Shown: one piece after another, positions 1 through 11,400 of the stretch
Position numbering within the stretch: position 1 is the first letter of the stretch
Layout of the letters: the number at the start of each line of letters is the position of its first letter
DNA from: Archilochus colubris
Taxonomy: Eukaryota; Chordata; Aves; Apodiformes; Trochilidae
NCBI GenBank assembly: GCA_023079485.1
Contig: CM041090.1
Coordinates: forward strand, 9,608,519-9,672,518
Direction of reading: 5' to 3'
Length of the DNA: 64,000 bases
Made by a program: the position numbers and the translations under genes
Notes under the pieces: model-generated
Told to the model about the DNA's origin: nothing
Database searches by the model: none
The model's input: the letters and a program-made list of their open reading frames with translations, nothing else

Positions 1-2844
1 GGGCAAGGAAATTATGCCTCCACTCCAGTCAGACCTTCCCCTCCTCAGAGGGTGGGGGGGATCCTCATCTTCTCCCTGCCTGAAGCCAGCATCATCTATG
101 CACCTTACCATCTTCCAAAGCCAAGAGGGCTTCGCAGCACTTGAACAGCCAAAAGCCCGGGGCCGTGGACTTGCCTGTTTGCTTTGCAAGTGCCCAACAC
201 CTGGATTTCCACGTGGTGTTGCTAGGGATGCTGAGGAGCAGCATCCATTGCAGGGCTGTGGCCCCATGGGTCGTGCCAGCACACGGAGCCCAGCACTTTG
301 TGGAGCTGGAGCTGCTGCCTGACTCAGAGCTGACTCACACCCAGCCCTGAAACCTACCAAATGATCGACACCATTTTTCTTGGAGGTGAGCCATCAGGAA
401 AATTACATCAGGAAAATACTAGATTCAAGCTCATCTAGTTGAAAAAAATCATCAGGATTACAGCATGGTGCAGCACAGCTTCAGGCTGGTTAGAAGACTA
501 ACTCAGACCTCATATACCTGAAAGCTTAACCATTGGAACTAAGGTATGTGTGTGAATGTTTAAAATGCAGCACATCCTTCTCTTCCAAGTCCCAGAAGTC
601 AGGCTGGGAGTAGAGCCTGAGTTCACACTCTGATACTCTCACTGCATCCTCTGAAATGGTGTGAAGCTCTTACCCCAGCCATGGTGCAGTGAATCAGCTC
701 TGTAGTCATGCTAAACTGGGCTATAAAAAAAAAATGCCAAATTGAGCCAAGCAGCCAGTGGAAACAGAGCTGTCTCCCTGCAAAGAGCAGCAGCAGCATG
801 AGTTACGTTACTGGCTGGCAGCCACCAGAAAGTGCATGAAGCAAGACCCTCATGTCCCTGGCAGGTAATGTGGAGGGCTGTCTGCATCCCTCTTGTTACC
901 ATCACTCTTTGTCTCCCCCACAGTTCTGAGGAAATGACAGTAAGAAATAGATACTGATATTCATGCATCATCATGCCCTCTGCCTAGCCTGATTTCATGC
1001 AAAAATAGAAGCACTCCTTAACTCCTTCTCCTAAGAGGCCACCTCTAATGCATCAAGCTGTTCTGTAGCTGCCAAAAGATGCTAGGTTTGGGAAGTGTCT
1101 TTTTCTTTCTACAGGGATGAAGTTCTCCCCTAGTATAACTGATCTTAGACCCACAGCATTTAGGATTCAGTAAGTAATCTTGAACCAGCAAGAAACTTAA
1201 GGAGCAGCATCTTATGACTCTGGAAATAGTAGTAGGCTGCCACTAGAAAGAAGAGTTTACTCTCCCATCTCAGTGAGATGGGATCACTGGCATCTAAACT
1301 TGCAGGGCCATAAGACCACATTTAATACTGGTTATTTGTTTGTTTGTTTTTTGGTTTGTTGGGGTTTTTTTTGTTGTGTGGTGTGGGTTTTTTGGGGGGC
1401 AAGTGTGTGCCTTTTTTTTTTTTTTGGTTTGGTTGGGGTTTTTTTGTTTTGGTTTTGGTGTTTTGGTTTTTTCTATGCTTTTGTTTTTTGCAACTGGTAA
1501 CCACTTCTATGAAACTATAGATGGGTTTATGGCTTGGTGTGAGCACTGACAAACTATACTCCATGGGGTTTGGTTTTGATTTCATACCTTCTAATCTGAT
1601 ACTGTGTAATTGCACAGTAATTTTACTGATTTTAGGGAGCTACACCAGTATTCAACTGCAGCTAAGGGCAGGATCTGGCTCCTGACTCTTCCTGATGCAT
1701 CCAGAAGGAATTTCCAAAGAATTTCTATTTTTATCCCCAACATTTTGTACGTGTGTGCGTCAGAATAAAGAATAATTATTCTGGGCTGTATTCCTTCTAT
1801 AGTGGACAAAATGGGTGTAGAGAAGCTAAGTGGGTTATAAAGGACATGGCATGAAACTTCTCTGTAGAAAGGGCAGTGAAAAGATCTCAGTAAGAGAATA
1901 ACTTCCTTAGCCTTTTGCAGGAAGCCTTGAGGAAAGCTACAGAGTGGCTTTAGGCAGTCCTCAGATCAGTAAAATAACTATGGGAATTTTGGGAGTAAAT
2001 GCCTGCAGAAATTTTCCCCTCTGGAAAACTCTTGTCAATACCCACTGCTCTGTTCCAGTGTGGTTACTGACCCAAAGTAGGCTTTCTGTATTCTGGGCCC
2101 CAGGACAGAGCCCCAAACTCTCTCAACTTATGGGAACTCCACCAGGAACCACTGTCTTCAATTCTTTGCTTCTTCCTGATGAGGAACTAAAGTGTTTAAG
2201 TGCTATAGTAATGCAAAAGTATGGGCTGTAATGAAGAATAAACAAACCTTTACCCTTTTTTTCTCCTGAAGATTTTCTGAGAAGAAAACTCTAAAAATGA
2301 ACATCTCTCTGTCATCACAGTTGTGGGGACTGTGCAGAAGGAAACAGCTGGGCAATATTCTAACACAGGAACTTAATCTTCCAGAGGTTTCCACAAGTCC
2401 CTGTTATGTAAATTTGTATACAGTTAATACTGTGAAGAGTTCCAGAGAAGACAGACAAAGTCCAGCAGTCAGTTTTAACATAAGGTGAGTGCTTGAGTAC
2501 TTCATGCAGCTCTGGGAACTCCAGTGTTGTTTTTTTTTTTCTGTGACTTGTTTGAAGTGCTGTCAGCCTGGCCCTGGGCACAGCCATTCAAGAGGGCTGT
2601 CCCACATCACTTAAGGCACTGTTTGCAACCCCCACCTTCCCTTTATCTCACTCCCCTTGACTAACAACTTCTCCACTCTCTGCAACTCTGTGGTCCAACT
2701 TACAACCCAGTTTGTCTTATGCCTCAGGGGTGGGAAAACCAGCCCTGCTGGTTAGTGCTATCTGTGGCCATATCAGAGTGGGCAAATGTCCCATAATGTG
2801 CTTATCTCCATCAAATACCACCTCCCCTTGGGGGAGAGAGGTAC
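1..2844. other. Gene-free stretch, left edge
   Basis: I recognise no exon, RNA gene or mobile element here apart from the G/T-rich tract at 1331-1490. The open frames are short, have no protein-like composition and are not bounded by convincing splice sites. If the minus-strand gene proposed from the 21-kb CpG island is real, this stretch would be intron or downstream sequence of that gene; otherwise it is intergenic. Confidence 0.5.
1331..1490. repeat. G/T-rich low-complexity tract
   Basis: About 160 bases made almost only of T and G on the + strand, with GTTT, GGTTTT and GGGG runs and several T runs of 8 or more. The frames open across it are compositional artefacts: poly-Phe/Trp/Gly on +, poly-Lys/Pro/Asn on -. 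Its origin is not clear. It could be a decayed tail of a retroelement, but no element body is visible beside it. Confidence 0.85.
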
Positions 2845-3017
2845 CTCTTGTCACACCAGTCCTGGAGAAGCACAGGGCTGGGCTTAGAGTCTTTCTGGTC
2901 CACGATGATATTTCTGTCTGTGTCCTCTGGAGACACTTCAAAAATGGTCTCCAAGCCACTGAACTGAAAGAGCTGGATCATCCTGAGACAGGTTACCTCC
3001 ACCATTCTCACTTCAAC
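2845..3017 (-). CDS. Candidate exon of an unidentified minus-strand gene
   Basis: Read on the minus strand, a pyrimidine-rich acceptor (CCTTTTTTACAG) is followed by 173 bases open in one frame and then a fair donor (AAGAG|GTACCT). The peptide starts VEVRMVEVTCLRM, contains SPEDTDRN and ends LLQDWCDK, which looks more like protein than the surrounding shadow frames. The exon would start in phase 0, which fits the phase-0 end of the candidate first exon at 21398-21493 on the same strand. I do not recognise the family. The open frame also extends upstream of the acceptor, so the exon boundary is not proven. It could be a chance open frame. Confidence 0.22.
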
Positions 3018-4041
3018 CTGTAAAAAAGGCAGCTTCTCTCCTCCTTGCATTAGTGAGGACACACAGCCATAGAGTCCACTGCCATGTCTCTGATTCACAC
3101 ACCTACTAGTCCAGTTCAGCAGGGCCTTCATGTTCAAAGTTCTTTGGGAATAACATGGGGTTTTTTTTCTGGCTCTTCTGACCCACTGCTTCATGCCTCT
3201 TTGGTTCCTAAGCAGATCTGGCTCTCTGCAGGTCCTTGGTTATAAAAGAATCCCTATTGTAGTGTCTATCCCCACAGCTCTTCCTCCTATTTCAAGTTCA
3301 GAATGTGCTCATCAGGCATATCTCCCCTTATTTCTCCTTCCCTTTGCTCAAAATAATTATCTAACACAATTATACTATTAGAAACACTGTTAGTGTTTGT
3401 AAGAGAGACATAAAATAGAACGTAATTAAAATAGAAGTATCAGACATTCAAAAATCTAATAAGGAAATATATCTTTCCATCTATCTCTGCATAAAAAATT
3501 CATTAATATGTTAAACCAGTGGCTCCCAGACTTTATTAATTAACATACCACCTTCTTGCAAGCATGGTGTTTGTGGTACTACATAGAATTTTCTCCTTTC
3601 AGTGCAGTGTTTCGGATTGAAACAGGGCGAGCTTGTATTTCGGGATAGGTATAATAAATGCCTCAGGAAACTAGTAATTTCCATGATAACTTGGGCCAGC
3701 CAGAGAACAGGAGTCCTTTGAGAAATGCTGCGGGATTTGTGTTGTTTTGATGTGGAACAAAAGCATAATCCCAGGAAAATGTAAATAGAGAAATGCTAAA
3801 ACAGAGAGCTGACAGAAAGCCAGAGCTAAACAGAGGCTGTCCCAGAGCAGATGGAGGCTCAATCACCACACAATTTGCCCATGATCCAGGACTCAGGGAT
3901 TTGGGTCTCTAACCCAAATCAAGAGAGCTGTCCATCCTTTTACTGGGTGCTGGGGTTTTGCTTCTAGTGCTGACATGAGAAACCTCCTGCTGGAAGATAA
4001 AACGAGCCACAGAGAAGTCTTCCTGTGAGAAAAGTTGTGGG
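3018..4041. other. Gene-free stretch
   Basis: No exon, RNA gene or repeat family was recognised. The sequence is AT-rich around 3360-3540. Confidence 0.5.
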
Positions 4042-4142
4042 TTTCCCATAATTGGAAGTGTTCAAGGCCATATTGGATGGGGCTTGGAGCAACCCATCCT
4101 AGTGCAAGATGTTCCTTGCAGGGGGGAATGGAATCAGATGAT
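4042..4142 (+). mobile_element. Older CR1 LINE 3' fragment, left half (split by insertion)
   Basis: The bases from about 4042 match the usual CR1 3' end: GTTCAAGGCC, then a GGATGGGGCTT block, then a degenerate version of the guanine-rich block, stopping at AGATGAT. The text of this 3' end resumes at 5899 (CTTTGAAGGTCCC). The element is therefore interrupted by the younger CR1 at 4143-5898. It is non-coding here and is well diverged from the younger copies in the window. Confidence 0.8.
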
Positions 4143-5898
4143 TGGGTAGGAATATAGTTGTCAAACATGAAGAAAAGGCTGAGGTATTTAACACCTTCTT
4201 TACCTCAGTTTTCAGCAGAAAGACAGGTTACCCTGAAGACGGATGGCTTCTGGAGCTCATAGAAAGTGACATGAATCTAAACAGCCCCCCTGTAATCCTG
4301 AAGGACACAGTCAGTGACCTACTGAGATGCTTGGATCCCCACAAGTCTATGGGACCAGATGGGATCCACCCAAGGGTAATGAAGGAGCTGGCAGAAGAGC
4401 TTGCCAAGCCTCTCTCTATCATCTACCAACAGTCCTGGCTCACTGGGGACATCCCAGATGATTGGAAGTTGGCGAATGTCACGCCAATCCACAAAAAGGG
4501 CTGGAAAGAGGACCCAGGAAACTACAGGCCCGTCAGCCTGACCTCAGTGCCTGGCAGGGTTATGGAACAGATCATCCTCAGTGCAATCACACAGCACCTG
4601 CAGGATGGGCAAGGGATCAGACCCAGCCAGCACGGGTTTAGGAAGGGCAGGTCCTGTCTGACCAACCTGATCTCCTTTTATGATCAGGTGACCCGACTGG
4701 TGGATGAGGGGAAGGCTGTGGATGTGGTCTACCTGGACTTCAGCAAGGCCTTTGACACCGTCTCCCACAGCATCCTCCTGAAAAAACTATCAGCCCACGG
4801 CTTGGACAGGAGCACCCTGTGCTGGGTTAGGAACTGGCTGGAGGGCCGGGCCCAGAGAGTGGTGCTGAATGGGGCTGCATCCAGTTGGCAGCCGGTCACT
4901 AGTGGTGTCCCCCAGGGATCAGTGTTGGGCCCGGTTCTGTTCAATATCTTCATTGATGATCTAGATGAGGGGATTGAGTCCATCATCAGCAAATTCGCAG
5001 ACGACACTAAGCTGGGGGGAAGTGTCGATCAACTGGAAGGCAGGAGGGCTCTGCAGAGGGACCTGGACAGACTGGAGAGTTGGGCTGATTCCAATGGGAT
5101 GAGGTTTAACACAGCCAAGTGCCGGGTCCTGCACTTTGGCCACAACAACCCCATGCAGCGCTACAGGCTGGGGACAGAGTGGCTGGAGAGCAGCCAGGCA
5201 GAAAGGGACCTGGGAGTCTGGATTGACAGGAAGCTGAATATGAGCCAGCAGTGTGCCCAGGTGGCCAAGAAAGCCAATGGCATCCTGGCCTGTATCCGGA
5301 ACGGTGTCGCCAGCAGGTCCAAGGAAGTGATTCTGCCCCTATACTCAGCCCTGGTGAGGCCACAGCTCGAGTACTGTGTCCAGTTCTGGGCCCCCAGTTC
5401 AGGAAGGATATCGAGGTCCTGGAGCACGTCCAAAGGAGGGCAACCAGGCTGGTGAAGGGACTCGAGCATAGACCCTATGAGGAGAGGCTGAGGGAGCTGG
5501 GGGTGTTCAGCCTGGAGAAGAGGAGAAGGGGAGACCTCATCGCTCTCTACAACTCCCTGAAAGGAGGGTGTAGCCAGGTGGGGGTTGGGCTCTTTTCACA
5601 GACTACTTTCAACAAGACAAGAGGGCACGGTCTCAAGTTGTGCCAGGGGAAATTTAGGTTAGATATTAGAAAGAATTTCTTTATGGAGAGAGTGATCCGG
5701 CGTTGGAATGGGCTGCCCAGGGAAGCAGTGGATTCTCCGTCCCTGGAGATATTTAAAAAGAGACTGGATGTGGCACTCAGTGCCATGGTCTAGCAACCGT
5801 AACGGTGGTAAAAGGGTTGGACTCGATGATCTCTGAGGTCCCTTCCAACCCAGCCAATTCTATGATTCTATGATTCTATGATTCTATGATTCTATGAT
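4143..5898 (+). pseudogene. CR1 LINE, 5'-truncated, reverse transcriptase with a frameshift
   Basis: This is the 3' part of a CR1 non-LTR retrotransposon ORF2. The first frame (to 5455) carries the reverse transcriptase core in order: the template-contact region ([15 protein letters not shown]), DFSKAFDT with a catalytic Asp, [11 protein letters not shown], and FADDTKLGG with the two catalytic Asp. Near position 5393 one base is missing relative to the copy at 55.25 kb (CCCCCAGTTC against CCCCTCAGCTC). The rest, [16 protein letters not shown] to the C-terminus, continues in a second frame to a stop at 5793. There is no endonuclease domain. The 3' end is an (ATTCTATG)n tail. The element inserted into an older CR1 end. 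It can no longer make full protein. Confidence 0.95.
5857..5898 (+). repeat. (ATTCTATG)n CR1 tail microsatellite
   Basis: Five tandem copies of an 8-base unit close the CR1 element. CR1 elements end in such short octamer repeats instead of poly(A), so this sets the 3' end and the + orientation of the insertion. Confidence 0.92.
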
Positions 5899-5942
5899 CT
5901 TTGAAGGTCCCTTTTGGCCCAAATTGTGCTATAATTCTACAA
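5899..5942 (+). mobile_element. Older CR1 LINE 3' fragment, right half
   Basis: CTTTGAAGGTCCC followed by a degenerate GGCCCAAATTGT block and ATAATTCTAC continues the CR1 end broken off at 4142. ATGAT stands at both junctions, which is either a short target duplication or sequence shared by the target and the tail repeat. Confidence 0.75.
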
Positions 5943-8900
5943 CCACTTCTTTAAAGAGGTTGTAGCTTCTCCAGATTAAATATTTCACCCAAGAAGTCCC
6001 AGCCAGCTCTGATGACAGTAAGAATAGTAAAACTGTCCTGTTTTGTATGGAATGCTGTGAAGGAACGCAGTCAAGCCGTCATTATTATTAATTTCAAGTT
6101 GTGCTAATAACAGACACTGTAAATAATGTCTTGCTATGCTCTGGCATGCTGCTGAACAGCTTTCCGAGGTCTCTCTTCTCATTGCATCTGACTGGGTTGG
6201 AAATTCCTGCTAACTTTTCTCTAAACTATCCATAAGTATAAGCTAAAATTCACTTTACTCTTCCACCCTTCAAAATGTCAAAAATTATTTCCCAAATTCC
6301 TTAGTAGATCTCTGACTTCAAATGAGGAAAATGCCCCAGGTGAGAGGTGATGTGGATGAGGGATGCACATGCTGGGCTCCTTGTAGAGTGGGACAAGATT
6401 TGGGGACAGTCCTGCCCCAAGCTGCCCTTGACCCCAGGCAATGAGCTCCACTCCACATTTGTGCTGTGGTTTTTCGGTCTGTGATTTCCAAAAAGCTCAG
6501 GCAGAGCTCAAGACATGTACCATGCAAAGTGAAGAGGCAGCTCCACGTCCTCCCATGGTTTCTGTCTGGTGCTGCGGAGTCTTCCGAGATTCTAAATGAT
6601 AGATGCTATTTAATTTGTAGCCACAGTTGCTGGAAAATTGTCTGGAAAGCCCTCACTGCCGACGGAGAACTGGAATTTCAACTGACACCTGTAGCAGACA
6701 GGAGTTTCCAGGCTGACAACATTTTGATAATTTCTCCTTCAAGTAAGTTCTGTGCAAAACTTAAGTTTGCAAATGATAAAACATCCAGGCAGTGGCTGAG
6801 AGGGCAATTGCCTTCAAAGACACCCTCTGATGGCAGATGCCCAAGATCAAAAGCAATTCTGCAAGGACTGGCGTGGAGCCTCCCTCACGCAGGCACACCC
6901 ACCCTGCTCTCCTCCTGGCTCAACGGCAGCCAGGTTGGGTTCTGGCTGAAGCAACCATAATTAAAATCATTAAAACGTGCTCTGCATTGTAGCAGCATGC
7001 AGATTTGGGGTGGTAATCTCCCACAGTGTAAAGGGGTGGGGAGGGAGTGCACAGGCCAGTACAACCCCCACTTAGCAGCTAGAGGCGAGCGTGCTCTGGA
7101 GGCAGGAGCAAGAGAGTGGTTTCTTGCTGGTTTGGCTCTCTGGCCCATCCCATGACTATTTGCAACTGACCATGAGCATTAATACACAGGCACGTAGGTT
7201 GTAACTGGTAATCATCCTAAGTGAGCCTACAAATAACTGTAGTGGGGCAGCCAAGAATGCAAAAAATTACACCTTCCCCTCAACTCACACTTAAAATGTA
7301 TGTTTGAAATATCTGAAGAACCAGAACAATGTGTTTCTGGTTGGCAAAAGAGTGCTTGTGCCTTTAGGCCCTTTCCTTGACTGATGAATTTCCTGGGGTA
7401 CAGGTTGCCCTGAGCTGGGCATCCCCATTCTCCCAAACGAGCCCCCCTTTCATTAGCAAGAGGAGGAAGGACCACACTCAGAGAAGCCCAGATGAATTCC
7501 TGGGTTTTTGGGTGCCTAACCTGAAACTCCAATCCCTCTGTGATGGCTTGCTGGGTTTGCTGACCTCCAGATATGAGTTTAGCTGACAGCAGGACCTGTT
7601 AGCCACAAACTGTCCCCCACTGACAGCAGGGATACTTAGGAGATAATAAACAGCCAGGTGGTTGTTTAGCACCTATAGGTACTCACAGAAATTTCACCTA
7701 TTGGCTTTGCAAGGCTATTTTGAGTCAGGAAGGTTCAGCTTTTATTATGACCCAAACTACATTTACACCTTAAGACTGGGAGACAATATTCCATCTCTCT
7801 GTAGCTCCTGTATCACACAAGCAAGGCTGTTGAACTTTGCAGTCCTTACAGCTGGCAAAAGCTCACCTTCCATGGAGACACTCTGCTTTAACTGACAGAC
7901 TGAAAGAAATTAAGAACCTGCAATTCCCTTTGTAATTTGTTCTGGATGAAATTTTACTGTCATAGTGATTTTGTCTCACTTCAGCCCCTATCCATGGCAG
8001 TGGGCATATCCATTCTGCAGGTGATTAAAGACTCCTTTCATCTGACTGTCTTCTCTCTCTGACAATACTTCTCTAATTATGACACCTCTCAGCCTTCCTT
8101 TTGACAATTTCAAATGGGTCAAGGTTTTGAAGTCTTTCATGGCACAGACTTTTTTTTCTAGCTCTTTTTGGTCCTCTGCTCTCTTTCCAGCACCTTGAGA
8201 TCCTTCTCAAATATGTACCCTGCAATCAGATACAGGACTTCAGCACTTGTTTCACTGGCATCATGCCAAAATATAAACCTAACTCCCATTCCCCCTTTTC
8301 ACTATCTCCAAGGGTTGCATTTTTGCCCAGCACGACTGGGAGTTCACGTTCAGTCATTCACGTGCTATACTCTCCACCTTGAAATGTGTAACTTCAGATT
8401 TGGCTTTGCATTGAATAATAAAATTATCAAATGAAGCAGATCCCTCTGTGCTCATCTCATCACTACAGACCAGCCTGCTCATGCTTGAGCCAACTATCAA
8501 TGTTACCAGCAGTGATTTTATGCTTAATTCCACTGGGTAGTGTCAAATCTGGTGTAGAACTCAGCCAATCTAATGACTAAATATCCCACAAAGTTATACA
8601 AGACAACTATCTTCATAAAGCTAAGTGTCAATCATAAAAATAACGTGGTGGGCATCACCTGGACACTGAGGTGCTCCTTCCACTGACAGTGCTCAAGGCC
8701 AGGAGTAATCTCACATGCAGCTTTGGATACTATACTAGGAGAAACTTCACAATGTTCCATTATAACCCAGTTTGCTGTTGCTGAGTGCTATTCATCAAGA
8801 ACTGTGTTTTACTCCAAAAGTAGCTGCGTGGCAGTGTGGGCTTGAAGAATCTCTTCTTTTTCAAGCTGCCTTAGTAGTGCTCCTGGCATGTGAATGGCTA

Positions 8901-10872
8901 GGGTGACAATTACAAACCTCTTGTTGTGACCCCTTCTGATTTTGGCTGAGGTAATAAATTTGAACTGGGAGTTTCCAAGTCAGCCCCAATAGGGGGGGAG
9001 GAATAATCTGTGGAATTCAAAGGAAACAGACTGAATTATTATGGAGTCACTGGCTTTAAAAATTTGATAGGTAATTTTGCCTTCTGCCTGCTATTTCTCC
9101 ACAGTTCTCTAATGAAAAAAAATGTCTTTCTCCTCTTCTGTCAGACTTCATGCTTCAGTCTCCTTGAAAACTCCAGAATGAGCAGTATAAGTAGAAAATA
9201 TACTGCCACAGCAGTATATATAGAACTAGCAGTATATATAGAATATAGAATTTATTCTAGTGTTTGCTTGGCAGGCAGTTTGGGGTGCAGGTTTGACTAT
9301 CTGTGTCTGGTTTGCAGTCAGATATGCAAGTTCCCCAAAAAGCACTAGGTTTTCCTTTGGGGTAATCACACCAAAAGCAGTTCCTGTCCTTCCAAACCTG
9401 ATGTGTAAATGCTTTTGCCCTTGGTGGCTGACCTGAAGGGCTGCAATTTTGTTGAAGCAAAATGCTATCACATCTAAAATGAAAGAGTGAGAGCAAAGAG
9501 TGTAGCAAACGCGTGGCCCAAAAGGAAACAGAGAAAGGAAAGGGAAACACAGGGGTTTGGAAGAGGGAGAGGAGAGAAAAGGATGGCCTAGACACACTCT
9601 GGACACCAGTGCCACCAGGGCAAAAGGAAGGGCACTGGCATGAGAGGATAGAAACCAGGTGGCCTCGGAAGGGACAGGAGAGAATGAAGCCCAGAGGAAG
9701 GAGCAGGGTGAGGATGAAGGGGGGAAGCACTGAGCCTGAGAGCATCAAAACATCCCCTGAGCCAGCAGTCCTCCCAGCCCATCTATGACCTGGAAAGCAC
9801 AACTCACAGATTGTTTTCTCCCTGCTGGGAACTTTTCCAAAAAAACAGAAGGATGTCCCTTTCTCCTCCCCAGAGCCTGGGGAGGTGGGATAAGGTTGTG
9901 CTAATTTGCAGCAGAGAGTCCCATAGAGGTGACAGTGTGCTACACGGCTGACACTGCAGCTGTGTCTCAGTGAGATGTGAGGTATCACAGCATGCTCTTG
10001 CTCTCTGCCAAGTCCTGGCTTCAGGGCCACAGGGTGACTTTATGACTGTCTTCAACAACAGAATGACCCCACAGCTTGGATTAACTCATGTGAGCAATGA
10101 GTCAATCTTCTTTTTTTCTTTTCTTTTTTGTTTAGCAAGAACAATCCATGTGAAAAAGAAGAGTGGGGGAAAGACTAACGTAGGACTGGAAGAAAGGAAA
10201 TAAAAGTAGAGAATAAAAAAGAAAAAAGCATGGATAAATTAATGCCAGAGATAATTTCATTTGTCTCTGAAGATTTATGCAAGTGATGAATAAATAAGAT
10301 ACATGAAAGGGAAAGAATAGTCAGTAACCACAAGTCACACACTTTGAAATGTTGTGACCTTCCTTGGTGAAAGACTTTTGTCTCTACATATAAGACCTCT
10401 TCCATTTTGATCAAGAGAGGGAAAATAGAAAAAAACAGAAAATGTTCCATCTCCTGATGGATATGGCAGGATATAAACCAGAGAGGACTGCAGGATCCTT
10501 GCTAGGCAAGCCTTAGGCCTGTTAGATATAACTGAGGTGAACTCTGGCACCAGGACCAACCTCTGGTGCTAAGAAGGGCTTCCCCATTTCTGCAGTGGAC
10601 AAGGATGATGACTGAAGAGCAAGGAGATCTCTACCCCTCTTCCCCCAGCAGCCACAACAGACATGGGTGCAGATATCATCTTCCAGCTCCTGTGGAGATC
10701 CTGATGAAAGACTGGCCCAAGAAGTCTCAAGTGACCAGGGGGAAGACATTTTCAGAAGAAGAATCAGAGTGCAGCATTTTATTGCCTTCCAGGGCCAAAT
10801 GAACTCCTCTGTCAGATACTCACTGGTATGGTGAGGAAGGAACCTCCTGGGCTGTGCTAAAACAGATGCAGA
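5943..10872. other. Gene-free stretch
   Basis: About 4.9 kb in which I see no exon, RNA gene or recognisable transposon. The frames at 6466-6960 (+) and 9257-10030 (-) are open, but they lack known motifs and show no codon bias I can use. The only structure is the TA-rich repeat at 9182-9250. Confidence 0.5.
9182..9250. repeat. TA-rich short tandem and inverted repeat
   Basis: GCAGTATA (9182-9189) and TATACTGC (9199-9206) form a perfect 8-base inverted repeat with a 9-base loop. They are followed by two further copies of GCAGTATATATAGAA-like sequence. The likely origin is local duplication of a TATA-rich motif. No function is implied. Confidence 0.6.
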
Positions 10873-11400
10873 GTGATTGTCCCCTCAGCACTGGTGAGGC
10901 CACTCCTCAAATACTGTGTTCAGTTCTGGGTTTCCCTCTACAAGAAGTACATTGAGGTGCTGGAGGTTGTCCGAAGAAGAACATGGAAGCTGGTGGAGGG
11001 TCTGGAGCACAAGTCTTACGAGGAGCTGCTGAGGTTCTCCAGTCTGGAGAAAAGGAGGCAAAGGGAAAACCTCATCACTCTCTACAAATACCTGGAAGGA
11101 GGTTGTAGCCAGGTGGGTGCCAGTTACTTCTCTGTAACAAATTACAGGACAAAAGGATATGTACTAAGTTATATCGGGGGGGGGGGGTGTTAGATTGATT
11201 ATTAGGAGCAATTCCTTCACTGAAAGGGTTCTCAGGCAATGGAACAAGTTGAGTCACCATCCCTGGAGGTATTTAAAAGCCATGTAGATGTGGTACTTAG
11301 GGACATGGCTTAGTGATGGACTTGGCAGCTCTTGGTTAAGGGTTGGACTTGACAGTCTTCAATGTCTTTTGCAACCAAAATGATTCTATGATTCTATGAC
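10873..11400 (+). mobile_element. CR1 LINE 3' end, old and degraded
   Basis: The first half still reads as the C-terminal part of CR1 ORF2 ([13 protein letters not shown], then EVLEVVRRR and [18 protein letters not shown]) up to a run of about 12 G near 11177. The untranslated end follows and closes with ATTCTATGATTCTATGA. It is more diverged than the copies at 4.1 and 55.3 kb, so it is an older insertion or another subfamily. It lacks the reverse transcriptase core. Confidence 0.9.

Noticed and set aside
1273..1615. Phe/Trp-rich and Lys/Asn-rich open frames
   Set aside because: They are translations of the G/T-rich low-complexity tract.
6466..6960. 164-codon + frame as a possible gene
   Set aside because: No family motif is recognisable and I found no supporting promoter or splice structure.
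9257..10030. 257-codon minus-strand open frame
   Set aside because: Cys/Leu/Pro/Ser-rich composition, no recognisable domain, and overlapping frames of similar length on both strands. It is most likely chance.
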